Below are positions 36,290 through 48,612 of a stretch of 64,000 bases of DNA, one piece after another. The first letter of the stretch is position 1, and the number at the start of each line of letters is the position of its first letter. The position numbers and the translations under genes are program-made. The notes beneath the pieces were generated by a model. The model saw only the letters and a program-made list of their open reading frames with translations, was not told the DNA's origin and did not search any database. Origin of the DNA: Gordionus sp. m RMFG-2023 (lineage: Eukaryota > Nematomorpha > Gordioida > Chordodea > Parachordodidae); contig NC_088775.1 in the NCBI RefSeq assembly GCF_954871325.1, forward strand, positions 16,965,561 through 17,029,560, in the 5' to 3' direction.

Positions 36290-37812
36290 TGATCCATAGG
36301 AATTTTATTAATGATATTTTTTTTCTATGCTCAATAGAGCCAATGAATTTAATCGTTCCTGATCCATGATCGAATATAGGTTTTCCCCCGTTTTAATGCT
36401 GAAAACGACCTTTCACATGAGTAGGAATAAAAGGTATAGTTAGACAATCTTAAAATTATATATAAGAGGGAATATATCTATGGGTACGATTTTTATCAAA
36501 TCTATTATTGATTACACATAAGTTCGTATAAGTTAAAATATAGACCTCTAATAATGCCTATTCTTCCATTGGATCAGGAAGATTATAATGTAAATAAATG
36601 ATTTAATGATATCACTATTTGAAAAAAGGGGGGAGGAGGGATGTAAAGCACTTATAGCTATTAATATATCTGTGTTTTCTTGACAAAATATTTTTTTTAA
36701 ATTCATTTCATCATATCCAAAATTGGATAAAAAAAATGGCACTCATAAAAAGTTTCTGTTTAATCAGAATAATTAGAGGAAACAATATCATCTATTTGAA
36801 TAGAATCATTCAAAATGGTAGAAGGTATATTTGTTCTTTTATTTGTTATTTTTATATTATATAAAATAATGAAGAAAAATATGAATTGTTTCTTAAATTT
36901 GACAAAGAAATAATAAGAGACTCAATAAGACCAATGTTGATATATCCGATTCTGGTTTTTGCAAAAAAAATGAAATATTGGAACACATAGATAATAATTT
37001 TTGAAATATAAACATACACATAATTGTATCATATTTTAAAAGAATTAATATTCCCTTTGCTTTCACCATATCACCATGTTCTATATTTTCTAGATAAGAA
37101 ATAATTGCAGGGGTCATTTTTACTGCCTCTATCGTTCTAATATGAGATCTCCAACGTGTAAAACCCAATGCATCAATATTTTTGGAACCCTAATCTTAAT
37201 TGCAAATCAAGGAATTTATTATGATGGATAACAGATTTTGAGAAAAAAGCATGAATACCTTCTAATACATTAAAAAACTTCCTAGACTGTGGTACCAATT
37301 TGCAGGCAGAGATCAATAAAAGGTTGAGTTTATGCGCATAACAGAGTAGCCATTTTCTGATTTTTCCGATATCTTTCCTGGACTCCTGAAAGATGCCCTT
37401 TCATATCAATTGCACCATCATATGCTTGAACCGCAAATTGCATTTATGGAATTATTTTAAGGTTGTTATTAGTGCCTTTGTTAATGACTCTGCATCTAAG
37501 TCTTCAACTATTTCAAAAGGTATAAAAGATTCCTTTGATGTTTTTGTATTATCAACATATCTAACACATATACTAAATTTCTCATATGAGCTAACATCAC
37601 TAGTGTCATCAGTCATGATAGAAAAATACCTGCATCCTTTATTTCTGAAGATACCTTTAAGATTATGTTTCCACCTGCAGATAGCATTAAATTTTGTAAT
37701 TGAGGTGATCAATAATGAGTATTACCTGGTAATTATACGCCATTAAAAATGGATCATACTCTTTCAAACAGTTTAATATTTCACAATAATTTCCTTGATT
37801 ATTGCTTGTCTT
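36290..37812 (-). pseudogene. Outer hAT transposase, C-terminal half
   Basis: Contains the catalytic-core phrase MTDDTSDVSSYEKFSICVRY (first Asp), then AYDGA (second Asp region), the TRW box and the dimerisation helix. The N-terminal half continues on the far side of the inserted hAT at 41859. Multiple stops and frame changes. Confidence 0.7.
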
Positions 37813-38631
37813 CAGTGGCGTAGCCAGGATTTATCTATGGGGGGGAGGGGGGGGTTTAAAATTTTTTTGGGGGCGAAGCCCCCAAACTCTACTTTTAAAT
37901 ATTGGCAATATTATGTGCTTTATTAGTGTCTAATCACTATAGTAACAAGCATGAATAAAAAAAATATTAGTAACAATTTTGGCTAAATTTATGATTAATA
38001 AGCGACTGAACACTGAAAACAATATTCTAAAAATTTAATCTATGTTTAGTCAATTGTAAATTAATCCATATAGTTTAGAAAGAAAAAAATTTGCTCCCCG
38101 AACCTTACATTTTTTAAGATCATTCAATATACCTGATTGAGTGTTAAAAATAATTCTTTTTTAAATTTTAGATATAGATTTTATTTATTATTAAAATACT
38201 TTAGTATAAATAAAATCTCTTTAATGCATTTATTTTAATGATAATATACAATAAAATAAATTTCAAAATGTAGAAATTTTTATGTAGATTATTATATTAA
38301 AAATTTATTGTAAATAACTATATTTAAAAAATATATAATTCAATAAAATATAAGTAATTCTTGTACGGTATTTTAAAAAATATAATTTAACAATTATAAT
38401 TAATACAAAATAATCTATAAATATTTCTTATTGCAAAAGCAATACTTTTATTAAAAATACATAAATATTATGACTAAGAATTTATTATAATTAAGTTTTG
38501 CATATAAATATTTTATGACTAAGAAAATATGATAATCATAGATTTGAATTTATAAAGAGAGGTCTACTTTTCTCTGAGATTTGGCTAATTCATCTAGAAT
38601 CAAATTTTTATCTAGAATAATCTCCTTATAA

Positions 38632-40771
38632 TTATTTAAAAGGGCTAATCCATAAACGGTTTTCACCAGTGCTATTTCTTAAATATGTTTTTAACCTTTT
38701 CAAAGTTGAAAAAGACCTTTCATTGGTGCAGGTACTAATCGGTAAAGTAGCTAAAATAAAAGGTAATGTTTTGATATTTGGCAGGGAATCTAAAGTGCAA
38801 TTACACATGGAAAGAGCCTGCAAAGCATTTTTAGGTCTCAAAGAGTACTCTATTCTGTCAATTCGACATCACAAAGTAACTTATCATACGATCCTGATAA
38901 ATCATTAGAACAAAACTCTGAGATTTTCTTAATATCCTCTCGCGTTTCATGTGTAATCAACAATTCAGACTCAACCGGCAGAAAAAATAAAAACTTTTTA
39001 AAATAAAATTATGACTAATAAATCTTTCTTTTAATTGAAATGTGTCAATAAGGGGAATAAAAATATTTATTTTATAAAAATCCTCAATCGAAGAGGCATC
39101 AATATTTAAGCGATTTGACTGTCTAGAAACTACTCTAGGTTTAAAAATTTCAATCCCAAACAAATTAGCGATCTCCTTTACTTTCTTGTAAATATCATGA
39201 AATTTTTTATTCACATTTTCTCTGATATTTGTTAATATTTCAACAATATCCTTTGCCCTATTCCTAACCTCTCTTAAATCCAAATTAATTTTTTGAAGTA
39301 TTTTGCTAAAATCATAAGTATAATTAAATAAAAAATATACACATTTAATAGATATTAAAAATTGTGGCTTCGTAATCGCCTGTAAAAAAATTTCAGCATC
39401 TGAGGAATCCTTTTCTTTGCTGGATACGTGGGATTCGAGTGCTGCAAAAATAACTTTATATAATTCTATGAAGAGTCTCACTGATTGTTGTCTTTCGATA
39501 AACCTAGTTGGGCAAAATCGTTTTAGTTTTTTTTTGAATTATTTGAATCAATATCATCAAATGTTCGGATAAATAACTGTCTCTTTTTGGGTGGTGTGAA
39601 AAAGTCACAAGCCGACGATATTGTTTCTAAATTTTGAAAAATATATTAAATTATAAAAAGATATCTATAATACATAATAAAATCTAATAAATTCCAATTA
39701 AATTAAAAAAATTTTACGTAAACTGTTCCGGATGTCTCGAATTTCACATGCCTCGGATATCATCAAATTTAGGCAATGTGAGCTGCAGTGAACATATAAA
39801 GCGGTGTTATAAAGCTCTCTAATTCTTGACTGCGCTCCCTTAACATGACCACTCATTGAGGGAGCTCCATCATATCCCTGGCCTCTCATTAGATTTAAAT
39901 TTAAATATAGATCTTGAAGGGATGCTAAAATTTCTATGGCTATCGTCTCTGATTTAGTGTCATGTAAATCAATAAATTGAACAAAGAGTTCCTTCATTTT
40001 ATAATGACCTGATTCCATATCAATAAACCTTATTGCTATGGATAATTGCTCTATGTTACCAACATCCGATGTCTCATCCGCCAGAACACTAAAAAATGGT
40101 GATGCTTTCACTTTTGTAAAATTTATTTCAATATAAACTTAATGCATATGGATATAATTTCATTTTAAATGCATGGACTAAGGTAGGTGGCATTTTAGCC
40201 GAGCTTTCAAAAAGCTTTATATAATTATCATTATTGTTGCCTAAAAGTTTCATTCCTTAAAATTCCCTTCATTATGAGAAGATGAAAGTGTTAAGGGGCC
40301 AGCTGACACTCTATGAGATCTTAATGCTAAGCCCTGCCTTCCGCCAAATGATTGCATCAATTATTATAATTATTCTGGCTCTGTTGGTTGTAAAAATATC
40401 AAATTTTTTTTTATTCAATACATTAGATATTGATATATTTTGAGTCATAGAGATGGCTTTTAAAGCATCAGATATCTCACAAGAATTGAGATGATATTTA
40501 TTTTGTTGATGATAATTAAAATTTTCAAGAGCATCTTTACATCTTGTATATACTTGACTTACCAATGTTTTGAGTTTTTGTAACCCGGGTCCAGCATATC
40601 ATGGTAAAAAATGACGCACACTTTACAAAAAGCTCCCTTTTCATTAGCTGAATAAGCAAGCCACTTATATTTGTTAAGCCACGATGTTTGAAATGTTAAA
40701 TTTCTTTTATCCAAAGACAATGAAAATTTATAGCATTTGTCAGGTGCCCAAATATTTTCCACAACCAACAA
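38632..40771 (-). pseudogene. Inner hAT transposase (TTF zinc finger type)
   Basis: Pieces in order on the minus strand. 40771-40559: zinc finger (SWLNKYKWLAYSANEKGAFC, KVCVIFYHD). 40565-40311: NYHQQNKYHLNSCE helix region ending in an IIWRKAGL-like phrase. 40111-39698: catalytic core FSVLADETSDVGNIEQLSIA, with RGQGYDGAPSMSG and YVHCSSHCLNLMI. 39481-38957: helical insertion domain. 38841-38632: dimerisation domain LPISTCTNERSFSTLKRLKT. All key hAT elements are present, but stops and frame changes separate them; some gaps may be introns. DNA cut-and-paste transposase of the animal ZMYM-like group. Confidence 0.85.
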
Positions 40772-41214
40772 TTTTTCATTATCATTTTTAAACTGAAATT
40801 TTAAGTATAATGAAATATCTTTTTGAGGACATTGATTTTCTATATTTTTTTTTAAATTTTAAAATATATATTTCAATATCAATTGTAGAGTTCAGACCTG
40901 AGCAGCACAACAAGAAAAGAATATAGTTTATTAAAAATATATCTTAAATAAAGATTCAAGTTATCTATTACAAATTTAAAAGACAGGGTAAGACATAGAA
41001 GGAAATTATTTGTTTTTATCTAAGATACAAGTTTTCACAATATGCCCAACTCTGCTTGTGAATGTTGTAATATCTAAAGATTATTTGGGAATTTACAATA
41101 ATCAAAATGTTGAGCTTTTCATATAAAAAAGGGTTATAACTAAATAAAGCACATTACAAAATTTTAATAACTCAAATGAAAATATAATTTACAAATAAAA
41201 AAATAGAACTCAAT

Positions 41215-41520
41215 TATATTATAAAATACCATACCATCATTTGATGATTTTCCAGCCAAATCAACTGAGAGCTCAGATTCTTTAATAATACATAATTTTT
41301 CTAATTATAAAAAATTAAGAGAACTAATAAATGATAATTTAGAATTATACCATTATCATTTGATGATTTTATTTTAGCTAACTCATTTGTTTTCCCTGAG
41401 TATGTTGGTTGTATTTCTAATTGCAAAGATTTAAATAAAAGATATTATAAAAGTGAATACTATTACCATCGTCATTTGAGGATTTTGTTATTTCTAAATC
41501 AAATTACATATATTTCCTAA
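41215..41520 (-). repeat. Three exon-like modules ending KSSND, tandem
   Basis: Three similar blocks about 115 bp apart, upstream of the inner hAT transposase. Each reads on the minus strand as an AG border, a short frame, then GT. The frames end in GKSSNDD (about 41235), IKSSNDN (about 41355) and TKSSNDD (about 41467). They look like a duplicated small exon encoding an acidic tail. Confidence 0.5.
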
Positions 41521-42865
41521 ATCAATTTAAATATACCTTTATTTAGTAATAATTTTCTTATATCCATGTGGGAATTAAATAAAAATTTTAAAAACTATCT
41601 AAATTTAGTTTAACAATTTAAATTTTATTTTTAAATTTAAAATATCTAATTAAACAATAAAGATATATTTACAATATATAGTTATTTAATATTTTATTAG
41701 TTCATAAAAATATATTATATTTTAATATCGTATATATTATATATTTTATTTCTAAATTGAAACAGTTTTTTAAATAAAATAAAAAAAAATTTTTTTTGAG
41801 GGGTGATGGGGGGGTTTCAACCCCAAAACCCCCCCATGTCTACGCCACTGCTTGTCTTACTTTGATGATGCCCTCTAATGGGAAGTTCTAAACTTACCAT
41901 ATATATTATAATAATCCACAAAAAACGTCAATCAAATTTAATCATTAGTGGTCTTTTAAAAAATATTTGTCCAATGATAATCATCATAGCAATTTTAAGC
42001 CAGTAATTCCCATGTGATTTATAATATGGCGTATATACTCATCTCAATATTCATATCATATTTGTCACTGCAGGTAAAATATTCTTTTTTCAACAAATTT
42101 TATTTAGAAAATATTTTTAAAATATTTGTTGCTGAACACCAAATTAAACACTTTATTTCAGTGTATCCAGAATAGGCAAGTTTAAATTCTTCAATTATTT
42201 TATTTTTGATGTGTAAACTTTCATTAGAGTCTATGACATTTGGGCTGAATCAAGGAGAGTTGGCTTCAAAGTTAAACTTTAATTATTTTATTTTTGATTA
42301 AATCACAAATACCAAGGTAAAAATCATATATTTTAGTTAAAAATATATTGCATTTTTTTTTCTTCTAATGATAATAAATTTCAGTATTGCAAACAAAGTA
42401 ATTGCCTAAATACACTTAAATATTGTTTATTTTCATTTAAGGCAATAAAATTAAACTTTTTATGGGCTTAAATTTTGAAACTTATGATGGGCTTGGGTTT
42501 GAATTTTTTTATTAAATATGGAATGGGACTGCAAATTATTTTTACTGCTGACCTAGGCTGGAGGCTGATGAATAAATTAAGGCCAGGTCTTTATTTCAAT
42601 AACTGAATTATTTCATTTCCCATCTAACTTTATTTGAACTTAAAGGAATGGGCAAACCATAGATATGCCTTATTTAAATCATTTGCAAAAAAATTTATGA
42701 TAATTGCTGGATCCAAGAATTGGACACAAGGAAATAAAAAAAGCCATTGTGAATATGAAGGAAATATTAATCCATTTTTTTTAGCATAAATAACAAAGAA
42801 AAATCATGCCTCTTTTGCCTTAAATTTACATATATTTTAGGAATTTTCCCGTTATCAAAAATCTG

Positions 42866-43256
42866 ATAGCCCGTTAAGAATGACGGGGAATCAGAAGTGT
42901 TTTCTTTAGTCAATGAAGGATGAATAATAAATTTTACCTTTATTTGATAATGAATGAATCAGAAATTTTCCTATCTTATTAGATGTGATTCAGAAATTTA
43001 TATTTATTTAGATGAGGGGTTATTCTAAATTTTTCATTCATAGTAATTTTAATTTATGTGCACAATAAAACATCTTTTAAACTAAATTTTTATTCATTAT
43101 TTGTAATTTATAATATAAAAAATATATTTCTGCTAGAACCTCATAAGATAAGGAAATTTCTGATTTATTCATCATCAAATAAAGGTAAAATTTATTATTC
43201 ATCCATCATTGAATAAAGAAAAAAATTCTTATTCCCCGTCATTATTGACGGGCTTA
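42866..43256. mobile_element. MULE-type MITE, 391 bp, 9-bp duplication
   Basis: Ends ATAGCCCGTTAAGAATGACG and, inverted, TAAGCCCGTCAATAATGACG, with inverted similarity extending more than 100 bp inward. The 9-bp word AAAAATCTG is duplicated at 42857-42865 and 43257-43265. Non-coding. It sits in the 3' part of the outer hAT's N-terminal coding piece. Similar termini occur near 34945, 43390-43420 and 58660-58690. Confidence 0.8.
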
Positions 43257-43429
43257 AAAAATCTGTAAAAATTATATTTATGTGCTTAATCTATTTATTA
43301 TAATTATCCTCAATACCCTTATGACAACAATTCTTTAATCTGCCATCTGAGGGTTTTTCCAAAAAAAAATCATTGAATAAAGAAGAAAATTCTAATGTCA
43401 TTCTTGACGGGTTATCATCTAGTAGTACT

Positions 43430-43806
43430 ATAATTTTGAATAATCGTTTCAAATATTCTCTTCTTTCAAGAATTGTTAAATTAGTTAGAGCTATAAAAAT
43501 TTTTTTAATGGTCCCTTCTATCAAAGATTGTTTAAAATGGTTCCAGAGAATTATATTCTTTTCATGACCATTTGTTGCTCCGTGATTTGTTAAACATTCT
43601 TTTACCTTACGAAATTTTTGATAAACTTTATCAAAAAGGTATTCTTTTTGAGGTTGTGTGGGAAAATTACGACAAGGAAAACAAAAAATAGAGTTTCTAG
43701 TAACGCTATATTCAATCCAAGGAAAGAATTTGTACCACTGAGATTGAAAACCTTTTCTATCTTTCCCCAATCCAGTATATGGATATGCACCTAATATAGG
43801 TTGCAT
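43430..43806 (-). pseudogene. Outer hAT transposase, zinc-finger piece
   Basis: TTF-type zinc finger: FQSQWYKFFPWIEYSV, FCFPCRNFP and a following YLFDKVYQKFRK helix, with NHGATNGHEKN giving the His ligands. The frame stays open to 43291, but its last 45 codons coincide with a MITE terminus (CTAATGTCATTCTTGACGG), so I end the hAT coding near 43430. Confidence 0.7.
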
Positions 43807-44089
43807 ATGTCCAGTTGTTTTAGTACCCAGATCAAGCTTTTCTAAAAAAGTGACAAATATTAATATATAAATTAAAGTATTGTTACTTTTATGGAAATTA
43901 TGGCAGATATTATATATTTGAAGATGGTAAAATGAAAAAAAATATTTGTATTGTGGTCACATTTAGATTGAGCCACCCGTATAGCTTCTATTATTTAGAT
44001 TGAGCCACACATATAGCTTTTATTACACACGTTCTATTATTTTATAAATAAAATTCATCAAATGTAATTTGTTCCAATACAACTTCTTT

Positions 44090-44581
44090 ATCCAATAATA
44101 CCTTTATATGGATTATTGCTACCAACAATCTGGCTTGTTGCAGCATCCTTGTCATATTCCATGCTTATTTCAAATTTTATATTTAAAAAAATTAATACAT
44201 TATGAGATTTCTATATATTGGATCTCACATATATCTTCAGATTATGCCACATGTATAGATTCTATTAGAATATCTTATATATAAATTAATTTACCTATTT
44301 TCTTTCCTTCTGTCCCTACCCTCTCATTCACAATTGAGCCTTCATTAATTAAAAAATCTAAATAAGATTAATTTTAAAATGTATTTCATCAAATGTATTT
44401 GTTCTAATAAATCTTCTTTATCCAATATATATGGATTATTGCTACCAACAATCTGGCTTGCTGTAGCATCCTTTTCAGATTCCATGCCTATATCAAATTT
44501 TATCTTTATATTTAAAAAATTCATATATTCCGATATATCTATGGACTGGATCTCACATACATCTTCATATTGAGATGACAC
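44090..44581 (-). repeat. Duplicated N-terminal segment of the outer hAT
   Basis: The phrase DATASQIVGSNNPYILDKED (about 44470-44400) recurs as DAATSQIVGSNNPYK (about 44150-44090), with a similar AAATTTTATATTT flank. The blocks lie about 310 bp apart and look like a duplicated exon plus intron. Confidence 0.6.
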
Positions 44582-44984
44582 ACGTATAGGTTCTATTATT
44601 TTATATATTAATTAATTAACCTATTTTCTTTCTTTTAACTTTTTTGTTTTCAATATTAATATCTCTTAGAACTACAATTAATCGTCTTTCAATATCTAAA
44701 GCATAGTTTGAAATTAAAAAACTGTATTTTAAATACACTTTGCTCACCACCAACTTTATTAAATATCAAAATTGTCATTTTTGCAAGTATTTAGAGCAGT
44801 CATCTCAAAATCATTGCTACTTTTTTCTTCAGTTTTTCTTTTAAATTATTTTTATAGACACGTTTTTAAGAAGAGGCTAATTAAGTTTAAATGGTGATTT
44901 TGAATTCGGCTAATATAAATTTGTCGATTATCAATTAATAAATGATTATATATTATATATTATATTTATTGAATTAGGGTTTTA

Positions 44985-45330
44985 AAATAATTTAAATAAT
45001 AAAAATCAATTAAACTTCATTTGTTAATGCTAAATTGAAATTTAGACATTAAGCCTGGTATTGATATTCCATTTTTAACACAGAATTTGATTGCAAGCTG
45101 ACATAGGGAATATATAATCTATATGTATTAATCTAATCTAATAATTAAAATAGTATTATTTAATAAAAATTTAGATAGTCTTAAATAATAAAATTAAATC
45201 TATATATTACTATTTATAATTATAAATAAATCGTCCAGGAGGCAATCAAAAAAAATTTAATTTTAGTTCAAGGGGATATTAAGGAGCCATTAAAAATAAA
45301 AATTTCTGCTTCAGTGGGCTATTCAATAAA
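44985..45330 (-). mobile_element. hAT terminal fragment, copy 1
   Basis: The inverse of this segment matches the left ends at 56206 and 58691: GCTCCTTAATATCCCCTTGA and TAGTAATATATAGATTTAAT. The extreme terminus with its CAGTGGCGTCACT is missing here. It abuts a fossil gypsy element. Confidence 0.65.
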
Positions 45331-45544
45331 AAACAAAGTATATAAAATATTAAATTGGAACTAAGTATTATTAAAGATTGTCTTTACAAGAACAACAAAA
45401 TCATAATTCTATCAAGTACCAGAAAAAACGTGCTGCAAACATTACATGCAGGACATTTGGGAACAGGAAAAATCAAATCCTTAGCCAAAGATTATATGTG
45501 GTAATTCGGTCTGAATAACGACATAGAGGTGGAAGTAAAAAGTT

Positions 45545-45940
45545 GTGACGATTATAATACATTTTCTGACAATCCTAAGAATATATAAAAACCATGGGTT
45601 GCACCTAAACCATTTGTGGATACATATAGATTATGCGGGTCTGTTTTTCACAAAAAATTGGTTGATAATAGTCGATGCCTATATTAAATTTTCAATTACT
45701 GTTCCTGTCAAAAACATTACAACAGAAATCATATTAAAAGAGATTTTTAAAACCATCTCGCTTGGAATACCAAAATCTATAGTCACTGATAATGGTACTA
45801 ACTTCATAAGTAATCTCCTCGAGAAATTTTGCAAGGATTATGGCATAAAACATATACTGACTTTCGTATACCACCAGCAGTCTAATGGCCAGGTGAAACG
45901 TATAGTGAGAACATTCAAGATGCATATGAAGAGGAACTAA
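45545..45940 (+). pseudogene. Gypsy integrase core remnant
   Basis: Integrase catalytic-core phrases of the Ty3/gypsy type are readable in one frame; the domain is only part of a fossil pol gene whose upstream portion is missing. Confidence 0.8.
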
Positions 45941-47183
45941 AAGAATGTTCTTAATTTTTAGAGGAAAAGGAAGATAAAACTAACATAATACTATCACAAG
46001 ATAGAACTATGAATATAAGATATTTTATTTGATATTAAATACAAGGAGATAATAAATGTGATAAAGGCATGATCACGCATGATATGATGTTTCAAGTTAA
46101 GATAGATAAAGGTATCGTAAGGAGACACTTAGATCAAATAAGAAAAAGAATATGTAATGATAAGATATCGTATAAGTTGACTCGGACCAATGATACCTAT
46201 ACTAAGATTTGTTTTAAGGGAAGAATAATTGGTACAGATTATTGTAAATAAAAACATATTAACACCAATTTCCAGACCTATAAGAACATAACAAAAACCT
46301 GTTTACTTAAAAGATTAATTATGTAACTTAACTTAATATAAAACGCTGAATTAGTATAATTAATTAAACGCTAAAACAAAATACTAAATTAAAATAAACC
46401 GCTAAAAATTTGTATAATAATCTTATTGATTTATCACTCCAACATATTCGATATTTATTCGACTCAATTAAATTCTATTTCTTATATTATTCCGATAATT
46501 CATTTATTCTAATATCCAATTCGATCAATTCTTATTATTCCTAATTATTCATAACTGATTAATGATGATAACAATTTTGAAAATTGGTACAACCGAATAT
46601 GACAAGCAAGTTAAACAACTTACGATATGGATAACAAGCTAACTGTAGTAATGTTTGGCGAATTTGTATTTGTTTTTTTGTTATTATATTCAAATTGTTT
46701 TTTTTGTTTAGGAAGATTAATCGTTTTGTAAAGAAAAATAAAAAGTACAGACGATTTAAATGAGAAGTTAATTTTTTTATTTTCAATATTCATTATATTT
46801 TTTTAAACAGACGATTGATAAGTTAATTTAATTGTTTTATTTTCAACATTCATTATATTTTTTTAATCAGACGATTTTGTTAATATGAAGAATAGCATTT
46901 GAAAAATTTGGATAATAATTCTATAAAAAAAAAATTGATAGTTTTTTCTCTTTTTAATTGTAAAACTAAATTAAACTTTTTATTTTTCGCTTATAATTTC
47001 TTAATTTTTAATCTTTTTCTTTTTTTATGATTCTTTTTATTTTTTGTTACCTTTTACTTTTATGTTAATTTATAATTTATTAATTTATAATTAATAGAAT
47101 TTAATAAAGGAATTAGAATTTATATTATGTATTTTCTTTCTATCTTATTTCTAGACTCTAATACTCAAATTAACACATTAACA

Positions 47184-47325
47184 ATTTGGACAAACCAACG
47201 TACTAACTCAAAAACGATTTGGACAAACCAACATATAAGCTCAATAACGATTTGGACAAACCAACATACAAACTTAAAAACGATTTGGACAAACCAACGT
47301 ATAAGATCAAATACTATATAGATAA
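47184..47325 (+). repeat. 33-bp tandem repeat, four copies
   Basis: The unit ATTTGGACAAACCAAC plus a variable tail repeats at 47184, 47217, 47250 and 47283. Being a multiple of three it reads as an 11-residue repeat in two frames. It sits between the fossil integrase and the LTR. Confidence 0.9.
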
Positions 47326-47453
47326 CTCAATAATAAAGAGTATGACTTATGCAACAAATAGAACAGAGAAAACGATAAACAACTTGGACAACAAGCTCTC
47401 AACGATAGCTTACATTATATTATGCGGAAGAAAGCCCTTTATAAGAGGGAGAA

Positions 47454-47726
47454 TGTTATATAATAGGAAAATTCATATTTAAATTGTATTTATAAATTTA
47501 ATCTTATTTTATACGATTTGAACATTCAATTCAATTTAATTTTTATTATTTCTTACTTATTTTTATTTTATATTTTTGATATAACCTTCGTATATTTAAC
47601 GGAGCTATTCAAATCTCATGAGATATATTTTATTATATATACTTTAAAAATAATATATTTTTGTGTGTATATTTTTGATCTTTGTAAATACATTTAGTCT
47701 AAATAAATAAGATAATTTTTTTAACA
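47454..47726 (+). repeat. Probable gypsy 3' LTR
   Basis: Begins TGTTATATAATAGG directly after the purine tract AAGAGGGAGAA and ends TTTTTTAACA: the TG...CA form. No second copy is in the window, so the call rests on the tract and termini. Confidence 0.6.
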
Positions 47727-47767
47727 CCATGCCTGACTAACAAATTTAAATCCGCTCATATCCAGCG

Positions 47768-48612
47768 GTGCCATTCAAAAAAGGAAAATCGTTATTTTTC
47801 AAATTTTTTTTCTTGTCAATTTTTCTTAAATTTTCATTTATTTTTATTATTCCTTCTTATTTTATTCTAACTTTTAGCGATTTTACTTTATTTTGCTTGC
47901 TATATCTTTTCTCAATTTATTTTTCTTCTCATTTAAAAATAATTTATAAATTTTCTGTTATTTTTTTTCATCTCTCTGCTTCATTTTTTTAAACAATTCA
48001 TTACTTTTTTTTTCATCATACATAACAATATTTTGACTTATTGTAATCTTTTACATACATTTCTAACCTTTTCAATCTTAAGTCATTTTTAATCATTATG
48101 TTTTTGATCTTTTTTCAATTTGTTTTTTTTCTCATTTTTGATAATTCTTTTTAGGAATTTTTTTTTTCCGATCATGGGTTACTTTATTTGAAATTGCCTG
48201 CCAAAAATTTAGCGAAAATTTAATATAATTCCTAAAAAAAATTATCAAAAATGAGAAAAAAAAACAAATTGAGAAAAGATTAAAAAAATAAAGATAAGGT
48301 TAGAAATATATGTTAAAGAAGAAAAAATCATAAAAAGTCAAAATAAGGTTATATATGATGAAAAAAAAAGAATTGTTAAAAAATGGTGCATAAGTGAAGA
48401 AAAATAATGGAAAATATATAAATTATTTTAATAAGACAAAAGAATTTTCAAAAATGGAAGAAAAATAAATTGAGAAATGATATATTAAGAAAAATAAAGT
48501 AAAGAAATCGCTAATTAGAAATAAAATAAGAATGAATGATAAAAATTTAAGAAAAATTAACAATAAAAAAAATTTAATACAATTTTCCTTTTTTGATTGA
48601 CACTTTTCCTTT
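47768..48612. repeat. Large foldback, arms of about 400 bp
   Basis: The left arm 47768-48170 begins GTGCCATTCAAAAAAGGAAA and is T-rich; the right arm 48222-48612 is its inverse, ending TTTTCCTTTTTTGATTGACA. The arms agree at roughly four in five positions by eye around a short spacer near 48190. A non-autonomous foldback or long-TIR MITE is likely; a transcript would form a long hairpin. Open frames in it (for example 47768-47992) are poly-Phe artefacts. Confidence 0.75.

Larger units (their letters stand above)
37813..41850 (-). mobile_element. Complete-ended hAT inserted in another hAT
   Basis: Inverted ends CAGTGGCGTAGCCAGG and, inverted, CAGTGGCGTAGACATGG; exact 8-bp duplication CTTGTCTT at 37805-37812 and 41851-41858. 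Both tips carry G/C homopolymer runs. The interior codes a hAT transposase on the minus strand, broken in several places. Because the duplication lies within the outer transposase phrase RGHHQS...NNQGNYCEI, this element is clearly the younger of the two. Confidence 0.92.
36280..44600 (-). mobile_element. Outer hAT (zinc-finger type), split and decayed
   Basis: Minus-strand pieces in transposase order. Near 44581-44345 and 44170-44090: a repeated N-terminal phrase. 43806 down to about 43430: a TTF-type zinc finger (QWYKFFPWIEYSV, FCFPCRNFP). Near 41900: ELPIRGHHQSK. 37810-37720: NNQGNYCEIL. 37712-37452: YFSIMTDDTSDVSSYEK. Near 37400: AYDGAIDMKGHLSGVQ. 37168-36893: TRWRSHIRTIEA. Near 36400: FSALKRGKTYIRS of the C-terminal dimerisation domain. 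Insertions by a second hAT and a MITE separate the parts, and stops are many. Element ends were not located. The family resembles animal ZMYM-like hATs. Confidence 0.7.
45360..47726 (+). mobile_element. Ty3/gypsy fossil: integrase end and LTR
   Basis: Plus-strand remains of a Ty3/gypsy retroelement. Near 45440 a zinc-binding HAGHLGTGK phrase, then an integrase core (HIDYAG, VDAYIKFS, VTDNGTNFIS, HQQSNGQVKR), and about 46100 a RRHLDQIRKR tail of the kind that follows integrase. After an AT-rich stretch with a 33-bp tandem repeat, a purine tract AAGAGGGAGAA precedes an LTR. The 5' half (gag, protease, RT and left LTR) is absent. Broken and old. Confidence 0.8.

Noticed and set aside
43291-43429. 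C-terminal part of the zinc-finger hAT frame (DDNPSRMTLEF onward)
   Set aside because: The DNA matches the tip of the GACGGG MITE family, so these codons are probably not transposase.
47184-47325. CRISPR-like array
   Set aside because: The 33-bp units are directly adjacent with no unique spacers, and the genome is eukaryotic.
47768-47992. Phe/Leu-rich membrane protein frame
   Set aside because: It lies in the T-rich arm of the foldback; the composition follows from the T-runs. The same holds for frames at 10911-11163.
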